Positions 1 to 9,194 of a DNA stretch of 64,000 nt are shown here, piece after piece (within the stretch, counting starts at the first letter, position 1; each line of letters opens with the position of its first letter). The notes beneath the pieces are model-generated. The model searched no databases. It was not told where the DNA came from and was given only the letters and a program-made list of their open reading frames with translations. The position numbers were made by a program, and so were the translations under genes. This stretch comes from Microbacterium nymphoidis (lineage in GTDB: Bacteria > Actinomycetota > Actinomycetes > Actinomycetales > Microbacteriaceae), in NCBI RefSeq assembly GCF_021044885.1, contig NZ_JAJNOD010000002.1:248001-312000 (forward strand), read 5' to 3'.

Positions 1-822
1 CCGTCCCCGTCCATCGCGATCCTCGGAGCAGGCTCGATGGGCGGTGCGATCCTGCAGGGCCTCGTCGCCGGGGGCGTCCGCGGGATCAGCGTGACGAACC
101 GCACGGCGGACAAGGCCGCAGCGCTTGCCGAACTCGACGGGGTGCACTCCATCGCGCTCGCGGACCAGCCTGACGGGAACCGGACCGCCGCACGCGGTGC
201 GCAGATCGTCGTGATCGGCGTCAAGCCGGCCATGGTGGCCGACCTCCTGCGCGAGATCGCCGACGATCTGGATCCCGACGCCGTGGTGGTGAGCCTCGCG
301 GCAGGCACCACGATCGCCACCATGGAACAGGCGCTTGGAGGCACCCGTCGCATCCTCCGCGCCATGCCGAACACCCCCGCGGTGGTTGGCAAGGCCGTCA
401 CCGGCATCGCCGCGAACGCCCACGCCTCGGCCCAGGACGTCGCCGCCGTACGCCGGCTGTTCGAGTACGTCGGCACGGTCATCGAGACCGACGAAGCGGG
501 AATCGACCCTCTGTCGACGATCTCCGGATCCGGACCCGCGTACGTCTTCCTGCTCATCGAGGAGTTCACGAAGGCCGCGGTCGGCAAGGGGTTCAGTCAG
601 GCCGATGCCCGTGTCATGGCCGAGCAGACCTTCATCGGGGCGGCGGCACTGCTCGACGCGAGCGGCGAGGATCCCGCGGAGCTTCGCCGGCGCGTGACCA
701 GCCCGAAGGGCACCACCGAACGCGCCGTGGGGGTCCTGCAGGAGGCGCGCCTCGACGAGGTGTTCGTCCGTGCCACGGACGCCGCGCTGGCGCGTGCGAA
801 GGAGCTCGCGGCCGGAGCGTGA
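1..822 (+). CDS. proC: pyrroline-5-carboxylate reductase (5' end outside window)
   Basis: Last step of proline synthesis: reduces 1-pyrroline-5-carboxylate to proline with NAD(P)H in the cytoplasm. The frame is open from base 1 and the first visible residues already include the nucleotide-binding turn GAGSMGGAIL, so only a few N-terminal residues are missing; 273 residues are visible against a family norm near 270. The dimerisation and active-site region reads SGSGPAYVFLLIEEF and the C-terminal family signature TSPKGTTERAV is intact. It converges on ktrA with a gap of 12 bases and no obvious terminator hairpin between them. Confidence 0.96.
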   Translation, partial: PSPSIAILGAGSMGGAILQGLVAGGVRGISVTNRTADKAAALAELDGVHSIALADQPDGNRTAARGAQIVVIGVKPAMVADLLREIADDLDPDAVVVSLAAGTTIATMEQALGGTRRILRAMPNTPAVVGKAVTGIAANAHASAQDVAAVRRLFEYVGTVIETDEAGIDPLSTISGSGPAYVFLLIEEFTKAAVGKGFSQADARVMAEQTFIGAAALLDASGEDPAELRRRVTSPKGTTERAVGVLQEARLDEVFVRATDAALARAKELAAGA

Positions 823-834
823 GCGGCGGCCGCG

Positions 835-1506
835 TCAGCGGTCGAGCCCCGCGAACCGCTCGATGTCCGAGTTGGTGCCCGACACGATGATCAGGTCGTG
901 GTTGGTCACCACCGTGGCGGCCTCCGCGTAGCGGAACGGCTTGCCGGGGCTCTTCACCCCGACCACGGTCACGTTGTACTTGCTGCGGACACCCGACTCC
1001 ATCAGGGGCACGCCACGGATGAAACGGGGCGGATACATCTTCGCCAGCACGAAGTCGTCGTCGAAGCGGATGAAGTCCAGCATGCGGCCCGAGACCAGGT
1101 GCGCGACGCGCTCTCCGGCCTCGCGCTCCGGGTAGATCACGTGGTTCGCACCGACGCGGGCGAGGATCTTGCCGTGCGCCTGGGAGACGGCCTTCGCCCA
1201 GATCTGCGGCACCTTGAGGTCTACGAGGTTCGCGGTGATCAGCACGGATGCCTCGATGGATGAGCCCACCGCCACCACGGCCACCTGGAAGTCCTGCGCG
1301 CCGATCTGCTTCAGCGCCTCGAGGTTTCGGGCATCCGTCTGCACGGCGTGCGTGACGCGCTCGGACCACTTCTGCACCAGTTCGAGGTTGTCGTCGATGG
1401 CGAGCACTTCGCGATCCAGCCGGTCCAGTTCGCCGGCGCACGCGGCGCCGAAGCGGCCGAGGCCGATCACGAGGACGGGAGCATCGCTCCGGATCCGTTC
1501 AACCAA
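835..1506 (-). CDS. ktrA: KtrA/TrkA-type potassium channel regulatory subunit
   Basis: Cytoplasmic RCK subunit that gates the KtrB potassium channel by binding nucleotides. The 223-residue protein has an N-terminal Rossmann fold (VIGLGRFGAACAGEL near residues 13-27, acidic AIDDN at the end of the second strand) and a C-terminal TrkA-C domain (about residues 140-220, ending in LIIVSGTNSDIERFAGL). Its start overlaps the stop of the ktrB gene by 8 bases, which indicates translational coupling and a fixed subunit ratio. Confidence 0.95.
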   Translation of the reverse strand: MVERIRSDAPVLVIGLGRFGAACAGELDRLDREVLAIDDNLELVQKWSERVTHAVQTDARNLEALKQIGAQDFQVAVVAVGSSIEASVLITANLVDLKVPQIWAKAVSQAHGKILARVGANHVIYPEREAGERVAHLVSGRMLDFIRFDDDFVLAKMYPPRFIRGVPLMESGVRSKYNVTVVGVKSPGKPFRYAEAATVVTNHDLIIVSGTNSDIERFAGLDR

Positions 1507-2941
1507 CGATGGGCCTTTCCACGGGCAGCGAGTACAGCTGCGTCTTCGATGAGGCGGCGACCGCCGCGGCGAGAGTCACTGTACCAACGCGGCCCATGAA
1601 CATGGTGGCCGCCAGCACGTACACGCCGGCATCCGGCAGGTTCTCCGCGATACCCGTGGAAAGTCCCACGGTGGCGAATCCGGAGATCACGTCGAACAGG
1701 ACGTGCTCGACGGGCGCCTTCGTGATCTGGGTCAGGATGATCGTGGAGGCGGCCACGATGGTCGCGCCCCACGCCACGACCGACAGCGCCACCCGCTGCA
1801 CGTCCGAGGGGATCCTGCGCCCGAAGGCCTGCACGCTCGGGCGTCCCTTCGCCTCGGAGAACACGGCGAGGGCGAGCACGGCGAGGGTCGTCACCTTGAT
1901 GCCGCCGGCGGTGGAGGCCGAACCTCCGCCGACGAACATCAGCATCGATGCGACGAGCAGCGACGATCCGTGCAGTTCGCCTGGATCCACCACGGAGAAG
2001 CCGCCGGAGCGCGTCATCGCGGACATGAAGAACGCCTGGAACGTGGTGTTGCCGGCGTCCATCGACCCGAATGTGGCGGGGTTGTCGTATTCCAGGATCA
2101 GGAACATCGCGGCGCCGGCGAAGAACAGGATCACCGTGGTGATGAGGGTGAGCTTCGCGTGCAGCGACCACTTGCGGTAATGCCAGCGCTGCTTGGCGAG
2201 CGTGAAGATGACGGGGAAGCCGATCGATCCGAGGAAGACTCCCAGCATCAGCACGAACAGGATCGCGTGGTCGTCGGCGAACGGGGTGAGGCCGCCGGCG
2301 TTGGGTGTGAAGCCGGTGTTGGTGAACGCCATCGCGCCGTAGTACGGCGCCTCCCAGAGGGCGATCAGGGGATCGACGCCCGCGATCACCAGCAGCGGGT
2401 ACAGGATGATCGCGAGGCTCACCTCGATGATGAGCGTCGAGATCGCGACGGTCAGCAGCAGCGAGCCGACCTCTCCCAGACGCACGGTCTGTCCCTCGTT
2501 CACCGGACCGCCGTGCACGCGCAGCGGGTTGCTGTCGCCCGCTGCGATCAGCTTCGCCCGCAGGCCGAGGCGCTTGGAGATCACCAGACCGAGGATCGAC
2601 GCCAGCGTCAGTACGCCGAGGGCTCCCACCTGGACGCCGATGAACACCAGCGCATTGCCGAAGGGCGACCAGTGCGAGTCCATGTCGACGGTCGCGAGTC
2701 CCGTCACGCAGATCGTCGACACGGCGGTGAAGAGCGCGTCGGCGAGCGAGGTCCGCTGGCCGGTGGCACTGGCCGCCGGCAGGGAGAACAGCACGGTGAA
2801 CAGCGCGATGAGCGAGACGAAGATCACGACGGCGAATCGAGCGGGCGATTCCGTGGTGGTGTCGCGCAGCTTCACTCCCAGTCGCTGGATCCATGATCCC
2901 GGCTCCTGAGGTATCAGCCGACGTGCGGACACGCGTGGCAT
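1499..2941 (-). CDS. ktrB: KtrB/TrkH-type potassium transporter
   Basis: Membrane pore subunit for sodium- or proton-coupled potassium uptake. The 480-residue protein has the four pore-loop signatures of the family, including STICVTGLATVD, TNTGFTPNAGG, TRSGGFSVVD and GFATVGLSTGI, plus the conserved GGSASTAGGIKV segment. The start chosen is the ATG at 2941 (MPRVSARRL), preceded by a GGGAAGAGGGAG ribosome site; the frame stays open upstream, but that stretch lies over the divergent ArsR gene and looks non-coding. It is the first gene of a two-gene operon with ktrA. Confidence 0.94.
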   Translation of the reverse strand: MPRVSARRLIPQEPGSWIQRLGVKLRDTTTESPARFAVVIFVSLIALFTVLFSLPAASATGQRTSLADALFTAVSTICVTGLATVDMDSHWSPFGNALVFIGVQVGALGVLTLASILGLVISKRLGLRAKLIAAGDSNPLRVHGGPVNEGQTVRLGEVGSLLLTVAISTLIIEVSLAIILYPLLVIAGVDPLIALWEAPYYGAMAFTNTGFTPNAGGLTPFADDHAILFVLMLGVFLGSIGFPVIFTLAKQRWHYRKWSLHAKLTLITTVILFFAGAAMFLILEYDNPATFGSMDAGNTTFQAFFMSAMTRSGGFSVVDPGELHGSSLLVASMLMFVGGGSASTAGGIKVTTLAVLALAVFSEAKGRPSVQAFGRRIPSDVQRVALSVVAWGATIVAASTIILTQITKAPVEHVLFDVISGFATVGLSTGIAENLPDAGVYVLAATMFMGRVGTVTLAAAVAASSKTQLYSLPVERPIVG

Positions 2942-2998
2942 CTGGCTCCCTCTTCCCGATTCCGGCCGTCCGTCATGGTACTCCGGTCTGGTCCTGAC

Positions 2999-3004
2999 TA
3001 CCCT
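2999..3004 (+). promoter_or_regulatory. -10 box, leaderless start of ArsR gene
   Basis: TACCCT followed by six bases and the ATG at 3011. This placement favours 3011 over the upstream in-frame start. Confidence 0.5.
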
Positions 3005-3010
3005 AAACAC

Positions 3011-3412
3011 ATGGCCGACATCTTCGACGTGATCGCCGACAGCACCAGGAGAGAGATTCTCCGGCTGTTGCTGGACCGATCCGACGCCCCCGGATACGAC
3101 GGGACGAGCGTCTCCCAGATCGTCGCGGACCTCGGGATCAGCCAACCGACCGTCTCGAAGCACCTGAAGGTGCTGCGCGACGCGGGGCTCGTCACCGTCC
3201 GCGAGGAGGGCCAGCACCGCTTCTACAGCCTCGACATCGTGCCGATGGAGGAGATCGAGGACTGGCTGATGCCGTTCATCGACGCCCACGACGACCAGGT
3301 CGTGGCTGCCCTCCCGGAGGGTGCGGTGCACGCCGCCGACTTCGTGGGACGCACGGCCGCGGCCATCACGCACGCGGTGACTTCGACGTTCCGCAAGCGC
3401 CCGTCTCGCTGA
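3011..3412 (+). CDS. ArsR-family winged-helix transcriptional regulator
   Basis: Small DNA-binding regulator, 133 residues. Residues about 1-80 form the ArsR winged helix-turn-helix: MADIFDVIADSTRREILRLL, then ISQPTVSKHLKVLRDAGLV as recognition helix, then REEGQHRFYSL as wing. No metal-binding CxC is seen, so the signal is unknown. The start at 3011 is preferred because it begins at the domain and lies six bases after a TACCCT box. It is divergent from ktrB with about 70 bases between the starts, so it might control potassium uptake, but that is inference from position only. Confidence 0.88.
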   Translation: MADIFDVIADSTRREILRLLLDRSDAPGYDGTSVSQIVADLGISQPTVSKHLKVLRDAGLVTVREEGQHRFYSLDIVPMEEIEDWLMPFIDAHDDQVVAALPEGAVHAADFVGRTAAAITHAVTSTFRKRPSR

Positions 3413-3791
3413 TCGGTTCCGACCGCGGACATGGCGACGGGCGGGGAGCTCAGCTCACCCGCCCGTCGCATCGGTCCCGACAACCGCGAGGCTCGCACTC
3501 GATGCCGCGGATTCAGTCCCGTGTCTCCGCGATCGGACCGGATTGGTGCGGTGAAAGGGGGAGAACGTCGCACCCGTCCGGTCATCGAGAGCTTCTGCGA
3601 GCCCCGATGACACCCAGTAAACGACACCGGTCTGAAATGCGGCGCAGAGGGCCCTATGCGTCCGCTGAGGATCTCTGGTTGTGATCACAGTTCGCAGAAA
3701 CCACACCGGTCACAGGAGTCACGCTGGACTCGGATGTTTACATCCTTCTCAGGAAAGCCATAGGCTGTGCAGGTTCGGAAGGAGGGGTTTC
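3413..3791. other. intergenic region without a supported gene
   Basis: Holds the ArsR-gene terminator, a TGTGATCACA palindrome at 3680-3689, a TAGGCT -10-like box at 3761-3766 and the ribosome site of the BldC-like gene (GGAGGGG just before 3792). Short open frames here lack coding character. Confidence 0.6.
3434..3469 (+). terminator. hairpin downstream of ArsR gene
   Basis: Perfect 12-bp stem (3434-3445 with 3458-3469, GCGACGGGCGGG and its complement) with a 12-base loop. No clear T-run follows. Confidence 0.6.
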
Positions 3792-3983
3792 GTGTCCGAT
3801 TACTCTGATGTGCGCTTCCTCACGGTGGCAGAGGTCGCCGAGCTCGCGCGCGTGTCGAAGATGACCGTGTACCGCATGGTGCACGCCGGTGAGCTGCCGG
3901 CCGTTCGGTTCGGCCGCTCCTACCGTGTGCCCGAGTCCGCGGTGGCTCAGCTGCTGCAACGGCCCATCTCGGACGTGGGCTGA
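3792..3983 (+). CDS. BldC-like small helix-turn-helix DNA-binding protein
   Basis: A 63-residue MerR/excisionase-type winged HTH protein: FLTVAEVAELARVSKMTVYRMVHAGELPAVRFGRSYRVPESAVAQLL covers nearly the whole chain. In actinomycetes single-domain proteins of this type (BldC is the best known) bind direct repeats cooperatively and control development or general gene expression. The GTG at 3792 is chosen because a strong GGAGGGG site sits just before it and the domain starts immediately after. A TAGGCT box at 3761 would give a leader of about 25 bases. Confidence 0.88.
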   Translation: MSDYSDVRFLTVAEVAELARVSKMTVYRMVHAGELPAVRFGRSYRVPESAVAQLLQRPISDVG

Positions 3984-4006
3984 ACGAGTCGACTCCCGGC
4001 ATCCTG

Positions 4007-4012
4007 TAGACT
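4007..4012 (+). promoter_or_regulatory. -10 box for bS22 gene
   Basis: TAGACT here would start a transcript near 4019 and give the bS22 mRNA an untranslated leader of about 70 bases. The leader contains a GGGTGAAC...GTTCGCCC pairing at 4046-4067, which could be regulatory. Confidence 0.45.
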
Positions 4013-4089
4013 GTCGCGAGGCAATTTTTCATCTGCCCGTTCCCGGGTGAACGCACGTGTTCGCCCAGCCCCGATCTAGTGAGGTTTCC

Positions 4090-4188
4090 GTGGGTTCTGT
4101 CATCAAGAAGCGCCGCAAGCGCATGGCGAAGAAGAAGCACCGCAAGCTGCTTCGCAAGACTCGCCACCAGCGCCGCAACAAGAAGTGA
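4090..4188 (+). CDS. 30S ribosomal protein bS22 (COX24/AURKAIP1 domain)
   Basis: A 32-residue, extremely basic protein (MGSVIKKRRKRMAKKKHR at the N-terminus, ending RQHRRNKK-like in RHQRRNKK). This sequence matches the tiny actinobacterial small-subunit protein named bS22 from mycobacterial ribosome structures, which sits buried in rRNA near the decoding region. It starts with GTG at 4090 after a weak GTGAGG site and is followed by a hairpin terminator, so it is a single-gene transcript. Genes of this size are easily missed by automatic callers. Confidence 0.9.
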   Translation: MGSVIKKRRKRMAKKKHRKLLRKTRHQRRNKK

Positions 4189-4216
4189 GCGGCAAGGCCC
4201 GGCGGGCCTGACACCG

Positions 4217-4240
4217 AGCGCCTGTCTTCGGACGGGCGCT
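4217..4240 (+). terminator. hairpin after bS22 gene
   Basis: Ten-base stem AGCGCCTGTC/GACGGGCGCT (one G-U pair) closed by a TTCG tetraloop, followed by a T-rich stretch. Confidence 0.75.
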
Positions 4241-4273
4241 TCGTGTTTCTCCCCGAACGATCACGGAGGACGA

Positions 4274-5977
4274 ATGGACCAGTCAGCACAGCCGACACTG
4301 CGCATCCTCGTGGTGGGCGGCGTGGCGGCAGGCATGAGCTTCGCCGCGCGTGCCCGGCGCCTGGATGAGAGCGCCGAGATCGTGGTGTTCGAGCGCGGCC
4401 AGCATCCGAGCTTCGCCAATTGCGGGCTGCCCTACTACGTGTCGGGTGAGATCGAGCAGCGCGACGCCCTGCTCGTGCAGACGCCGCAATCGCTGCGCGA
4501 CGCGCTCGACATCGACGTGCGTGTCGGGCACGACGTCGTCGCTGTCGATGCCGGTGCCCGAACGATCACCGTGCGCTCGGCGGCGGGGGAGAGCGTCGAG
4601 CACTACGACCGGCTGATGCTGGCACCCGGTGCGGCCTCGCTGATGCCGGAGATCGCCGGGGTCGATGCTCCGCAGGTTTCTCTGCTTCGCACGGTGGAGG
4701 ACGCCGTTGCGCTTCGCGAGCGTGCCGGCACCGGGCCGGTCGTTGTCGTGGGCGGCGGGTACATCGGCCTGGAGGCGGCGGAGGCCTTCCGGCTGCGCGG
4801 CGACGAGGTGCACGTGATCCAGCGCGGTCCCCACGTGCTCAGCAGGCTGGAGCCGGAGCTGGCGAGCCTGGTGACCGGCGAACTGCAGCGCGGGGGCGTG
4901 TCCGTGCACTCGGGAGTCACCGTCGTGGCGATCGAAGACCAGGGCGATCAGGCCGACGTCGTCCTGAGCGACGGAGCCCGGCTTTCGGCGCGCACCGTGC
5001 TGGTTGCCGCGGGAACCCGTCCCGACACGGATTTCCTGGACGGCGCGGTGCCGCTCACCCCCGCCGGCTTCATCGCCGTCGACGCGCACGGTGCCACCTC
5101 GGTTCCCGGCATCTGGGCCGCCGGTGACGCGACAAGTGTCGCCGATCCGCTCACGGGCGGAGATCTGGTTGCTGCACTGGCCGGTCCCGCCAACCGCAAC
5201 GGGCGTCTCATCGCCGATGCCATGCTTGGCGGCTCGGGAGCACGTCCGCAGCCGACGCCGCTGCAGACCTCCATCGTGCGCGTGTTCGGGCAGGCGGTGG
5301 CGATGACCGGCCGCACCCGGGCCGAGCTCCAGGCCGCAGGCATCGAGCACCACACGCTGCACCTGCACGCCGGATCGCACGCGGGCTACTTCCCGGGCTC
5401 GGAGCCGGTGCATCTCGTGGTCCACTTCGCGGTGGGCGACCACCGGATCGCCGCCGGAACCCTTCTCGGCGCCCAGGCGGTGGGACGCGATGGCATCGAC
5501 AAGCGCATCGACGTGCTGGCCACCGCGATCCGGGCCGGGCTGCACGTCAGCGACCTGATCGACCTGGACCTCGCCTATGCTCCGCCGTACGGCAGCGCGA
5601 AGGACCCCATCACGATGGCGGGCCTCGTCGGGGACAACGTGCTCACGGGCACCACGGTGCTGTGGTACCCGTGGGAGCTCGACGCGGCTCGACAAGCCAC
5701 CCTGATCCTCGACGTCCGGCGCGCCGACGAACGCGCTCGCGGCTTCCTCGCCGGGTCTCTGCACGTCCCGCACACCGAACTGCGCGATCGCATCGACGAA
5801 GTGCGAGAAGCGGCCGGCGGGCGCCCGGTCCGCATCCACTGCGCGTCGGGCGTACGCTCGTATCTCGCCCATCGCCAGCTCGTGGCGGCCGGGTTCGACT
5901 CCGCGACACTCTCCGGCGGGATGCAGACGCTCCTCGCCTTCCACGGAAAGGGCATCCTCAGCCATGAAGAGCATTGA
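4274..5977 (+). CDS. CoA-disulfide / persulfide reductase fused to rhodanese
   Basis: FAD enzyme of the CoA-disulfide reductase type that uses NAD(P)H to reduce CoA disulfide or CoA persulfide. The 567-residue chain has an FAD-binding fold (VVGGVAAGMSFAARARRL), the active cysteine Cys50 in SFANCGLPYY, a second nucleotide fold VVVGGGYIGLEAAEAF, the FAD-contact motif GIWAAGDATSV, and a C-terminal rhodanese domain (about 470-560) with Cys523 in IHCASGVRS. Such fusions act as NADH-dependent persulfide reductases in the characterised cases. ATG 4274 has GGAGG five bases upstream. The next rhodanese gene overlaps its end by 14 bases. Confidence 0.93.
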   Translation: MDQSAQPTLRILVVGGVAAGMSFAARARRLDESAEIVVFERGQHPSFANCGLPYYVSGEIEQRDALLVQTPQSLRDALDIDVRVGHDVVAVDAGARTITVRSAAGESVEHYDRLMLAPGAASLMPEIAGVDAPQVSLLRTVEDAVALRERAGTGPVVVVGGGYIGLEAAEAFRLRGDEVHVIQRGPHVLSRLEPELASLVTGELQRGGVSVHSGVTVVAIEDQGDQADVVLSDGARLSARTVLVAAGTRPDTDFLDGAVPLTPAGFIAVDAHGATSVPGIWAAGDATSVADPLTGGDLVAALAGPANRNGRLIADAMLGGSGARPQPTPLQTSIVRVFGQAVAMTGRTRAELQAAGIEHHTLHLHAGSHAGYFPGSEPVHLVVHFAVGDHRIAAGTLLGAQAVGRDGIDKRIDVLATAIRAGLHVSDLIDLDLAYAPPYGSAKDPITMAGLVGDNVLTGTTVLWYPWELDAARQATLILDVRRADERARGFLAGSLHVPHTELRDRIDEVREAAGGRPVRIHCASGVRSYLAHRQLVAAGFDSATLSGGMQTLLAFHGKGILSHEEH

Positions 5978-6254
5978 CATCACCGAACTCGAGGGTCGCG
6001 GTCTGCCGCTCATCGACGTGCGCGAGACCGACGAGTTCGCGGCCGGTCACGTGCCGGGTGCCGTCAACATCCCGATGTCGGAGATCACCGGGCGACTGGA
6101 TGAGCTCCCCTCCGGTGCCTTCGATGTGATCTGCCAGGCGGGCGGACGGTCGGCTCGCGTCGTGGAGTACCTCGAAGCCCAGGGCCACGACGCCACGAAC
6201 ATCGACGGCGGCACCGGCGCCTGGATCGCGATGGGCAAGCCCGTCGAGCACTGA
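5964..6254 (+). CDS. stand-alone rhodanese-like sulfurtransferase
   Basis: A 96-residue single-domain rhodanese. It has the family motifs DVRETDEFAAGHVPGAVNIP near the N-terminus and the active loop VICQAGGRSARVVEYL with the catalytic cysteine, so it is probably active in carrying sulfane sulfur. It overlaps the reductase-rhodanese gene by 14 bases and is surely cotranscribed, which suggests it delivers persulfide sulfur to or from that enzyme. Confidence 0.93.
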   Translation: MKSIDITELEGRGLPLIDVRETDEFAAGHVPGAVNIPMSEITGRLDELPSGAFDVICQAGGRSARVVEYLEAQGHDATNIDGGTGAWIAMGKPVEH

Positions 6255-6302
6255 TCGTCCACACCTTCGACGGCCGGCGGATCCCGTATGCCCGCATCGG
6301 CA

Positions 6303-6308
6303 TAGGAT
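6303..6308 (+). promoter_or_regulatory. -10 box, leaderless start of glutaredoxin-like gene
   Basis: TAGGAT, six bases, then GTG at 6315. Confidence 0.6.
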
Positions 6309-6314
6309 GAGACG

Positions 6315-6587
6315 GTGACCACTCTCACCATCATCGGCAAGCCGGAGTGCCACCTCTGTGATGTGGCTCAGGGAGTCGTCGAGCGGGTCCTCTCGGAGCT
6401 TCCGGAGGACGTCGCCGATCGCGTCGAGGTGGTCGAGAAGTCGATTCTCGACGACCCGGCGCTCTATGAGCTGTGGTGGGAGAAGATCCCCGTGGTGCTG
6501 ATCGACGACTCGCTCCACGCGCACTGGCGTGTGGCCGCAGACCGTCTGCAGTCAGCGCTCATCGCCGCTGACCGCACCCACTCCTGA
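6315..6587 (+). CDS. glutaredoxin-family thiol protein
   Basis: A 90-residue thioredoxin-fold protein of the short glutaredoxin-like (DUF836) type. It begins with strand-turn TLTIIGKPECHLCDVAQG, in which Cys12 and Cys15 form the CxxC redox pair, and has a cis-proline-like KIPVVLIDD segment around residue 55. Role: cytoplasmic dithiol exchange; the specific partner is unknown. It follows the persulfide-reductase genes by about 60 bases but carries its own leaderless promoter. Confidence 0.88.
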   Translation: MTTLTIIGKPECHLCDVAQGVVERVLSELPEDVADRVEVVEKSILDDPALYELWWEKIPVVLIDDSLHAHWRVAADRLQSALIAADRTHS

Positions 6588-6605
6588 TACGCACTCGGAG
6601 GATCC

Positions 6606-6905
6606 ATGACCATCCGTCACATCGTCGCCTGGCAGGTCGCAGCGGATGACGCCGCGCTGAAGGCTGAGCACGCCCGCGGCATCGCCGATCGGCTGCTCGC
6701 GCTCGACGGCGTCATCCCCGAGATCCTGTCGATCTCGGCCGGCGCGGAGGCGCTCTACGAGCAGAACTGGGACGTGGCCCTGGTCGCCGACTTCGCGGAC
6801 CGGGAGGCCCTGGAGCGATACCAGACGCATCCGGCCCATCAGGAGGTCGTCGCCTACGTACGCAGCGTGGTGTCCGGACGCGTCGCGGTCGACTTCGAGG
6901 TCTGA
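6606..6905 (+). CDS. Dabb-family (stress-responsive A/B barrel) protein
   Basis: A 99-residue ferredoxin-like alpha/beta barrel protein. The fold is recognisable from the start IRHIVAWQV, the middle WDVALVADFADREALERYQTHPAHQEVVAYV and the ending VAVDFEV. Family members dimerise; some are enzymes, most have no known function. It lies 18 bases after the glutaredoxin-like gene with a GGAGGATCC ribosome site and is probably cotranscribed with it. Confidence 0.88.
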   Translation: MTIRHIVAWQVAADDAALKAEHARGIADRLLALDGVIPEILSISAGAEALYEQNWDVALVADFADREALERYQTHPAHQEVVAYVRSVVSGRVAVDFEV

Positions 6906-6923
6906 TCCGCACCCGCCGCGCAC

Positions 6924-6968
6924 GACGAAGGGCCCTGCCGACGATGAACGTCAGCAGGGCCCTTCGTC
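6924..6968 (+). terminator. hairpin between Dabb and YegP-like genes
   Basis: Perfect 15-bp stem (GACGAAGGGCCCTGC and complement) with a 15-base loop between convergent genes. It can serve both directions. Confidence 0.85.
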
Positions 6969-6981
6969 CCGCTGAGGCGGA

Positions 6982-7164
6982 TCAGGCCTCGAGCTCGACC
7001 ACCTCGGCGTCTGCGGCATTGCGACGGACTGATTCGATGCCGCCCTGTGCGCCGGACTTCGAGGCGTAGCCCTGGCCGCTGGCGATCACCTCGCCGTTGC
7101 TGGCCTTGAGGCGGAAGCGCCACTCGCCGGCCTTGTCTTGGTAGAGCTCGAACTTTCCTGCCAT
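6982..7164 (-). CDS. YegP-like DUF1508 protein
   Basis: A 60-residue protein made of a single DUF1508/YegP repeat: KFELYQDKAGEWRFRLKASNGEVIASGQGYASKSGAQGGIESVRRNA. Family proteins are small beta-alpha units of unknown function, often with two repeats; this one has only one. The ATG at 7164 is preferred over an upstream in-frame start because an AGGAGG ribosome site precedes it. Confidence 0.9.
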   Translation of the reverse strand: MAGKFELYQDKAGEWRFRLKASNGEVIASGQGYASKSGAQGGIESVRRNAADAEVVELEA

Positions 7165-7287
7165 GGGGAACCTCCTGGGGTCGGGCACCGTCCGCAGATC
7201 CGGGCGTGCGTTGAAGGGAACATAGCGCTGCGGACCGGTGCGGAGGAAGAGCCCGCGGGTAACGTGACAGCGAATGAACGGTGCGGG

Positions 7288-8384
<1,097 letters not shown>

Positions 8385-8388
<4 letters not shown>

Positions 8389-9194
8389 GACCGCGCCTTT
8401 CGTGAGCGCCCGCGGGCGGCGAAGCCCAGCGCGAGCAGGAGGAGGAAGCAGAAGGTGAGCGCCAGCAGCGTGAAGATCGCCGAAGCGTACGGGTCGATCT
8501 TGCCGACCACCACGAGAGCGGTCTGCAGCACCTGACGGTTGAGGAGGGAGGCGATCGTGAACTCTCCGAGCACCACGGCGATGGAGATCAGCGATGCGGC
8601 CAGCAGCCCCGAGCGAAGGTTTGGCACGAGCACGGTGACGAACACGGTGGGCCAGTTCGCGCCGAGAGAACGTGAGGCCTCGGTCAGCGTCCGCAGGTCA
8701 ACGGCGTCGATCGATGCCTGAATCGAGCGGTACGCGAAAGGCAGCACCGTCACTCCGTACGCGAACGCGAGCGTCCACGCCCCGGTGCCGAGCGTGCGTC
8801 CGATCTGCAGGTAGATCGGCGTGAGGCCCACGACCACCACGATGGCGGGGATGGAGATGGGCAGCAGCGCGATGAACTCGAAGACGGCCTTCATCCCCGG
8901 GAATCGCAGATTGACAAGGATCATCGTCGGTGCCAGCAGCACGATCACGATCACCACGGTGACCACGGCGAGGACCAGCGAGTTGCCGAGCCCCGCCGTC
9001 AGCGGCTTGATCACGGACGGGTTGGCGGCGCTGAAGAGGCTGACCCAGTGATCGAGCGTGAGCGCGCCGTCGGCATCCTGCAGCGTGTACAGCAGGGTGG
9101 ACACCAGCGGGATCGCGAAGATCACGCCCACCAGGGTGCCGATGATCCAGCGGGTGGCAAGCGTGGGCCCGATGTCCCCGGGCGCGCGGCTCAT
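8385..9194 (-). CDS. ABC importer permease, PotC-like
   Basis: Integral membrane permease, 269 residues and about six membrane spans. The cytoplasmic coupling motif ASRSLGANWPTVFVTVLVPNLRSGLLAASLI (EAA loop) is clear. The start is ATG 9194 (MSRAPGDIGP), which overlaps the preceding permease stop by four bases; the reading frame continues open far upstream but there overlaps the first permease gene and is not coding. It pairs with the other permease to form the channel. Confidence 0.94.

Noticed and set aside
2942..3373. N-terminal extension of ktrB by 144 codons
   Set aside because: The extension is antisense to the ArsR-type gene and lacks the transmembrane character of the family; a good ribosome site marks ATG 2941.
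4283..6013. 576-codon open frame opposite the reductase-rhodanese gene
   Set aside because: GC-rich antisense shadow; composition dominated by Arg/Gly/His with no motif, while the plus strand has clear catalytic residues.
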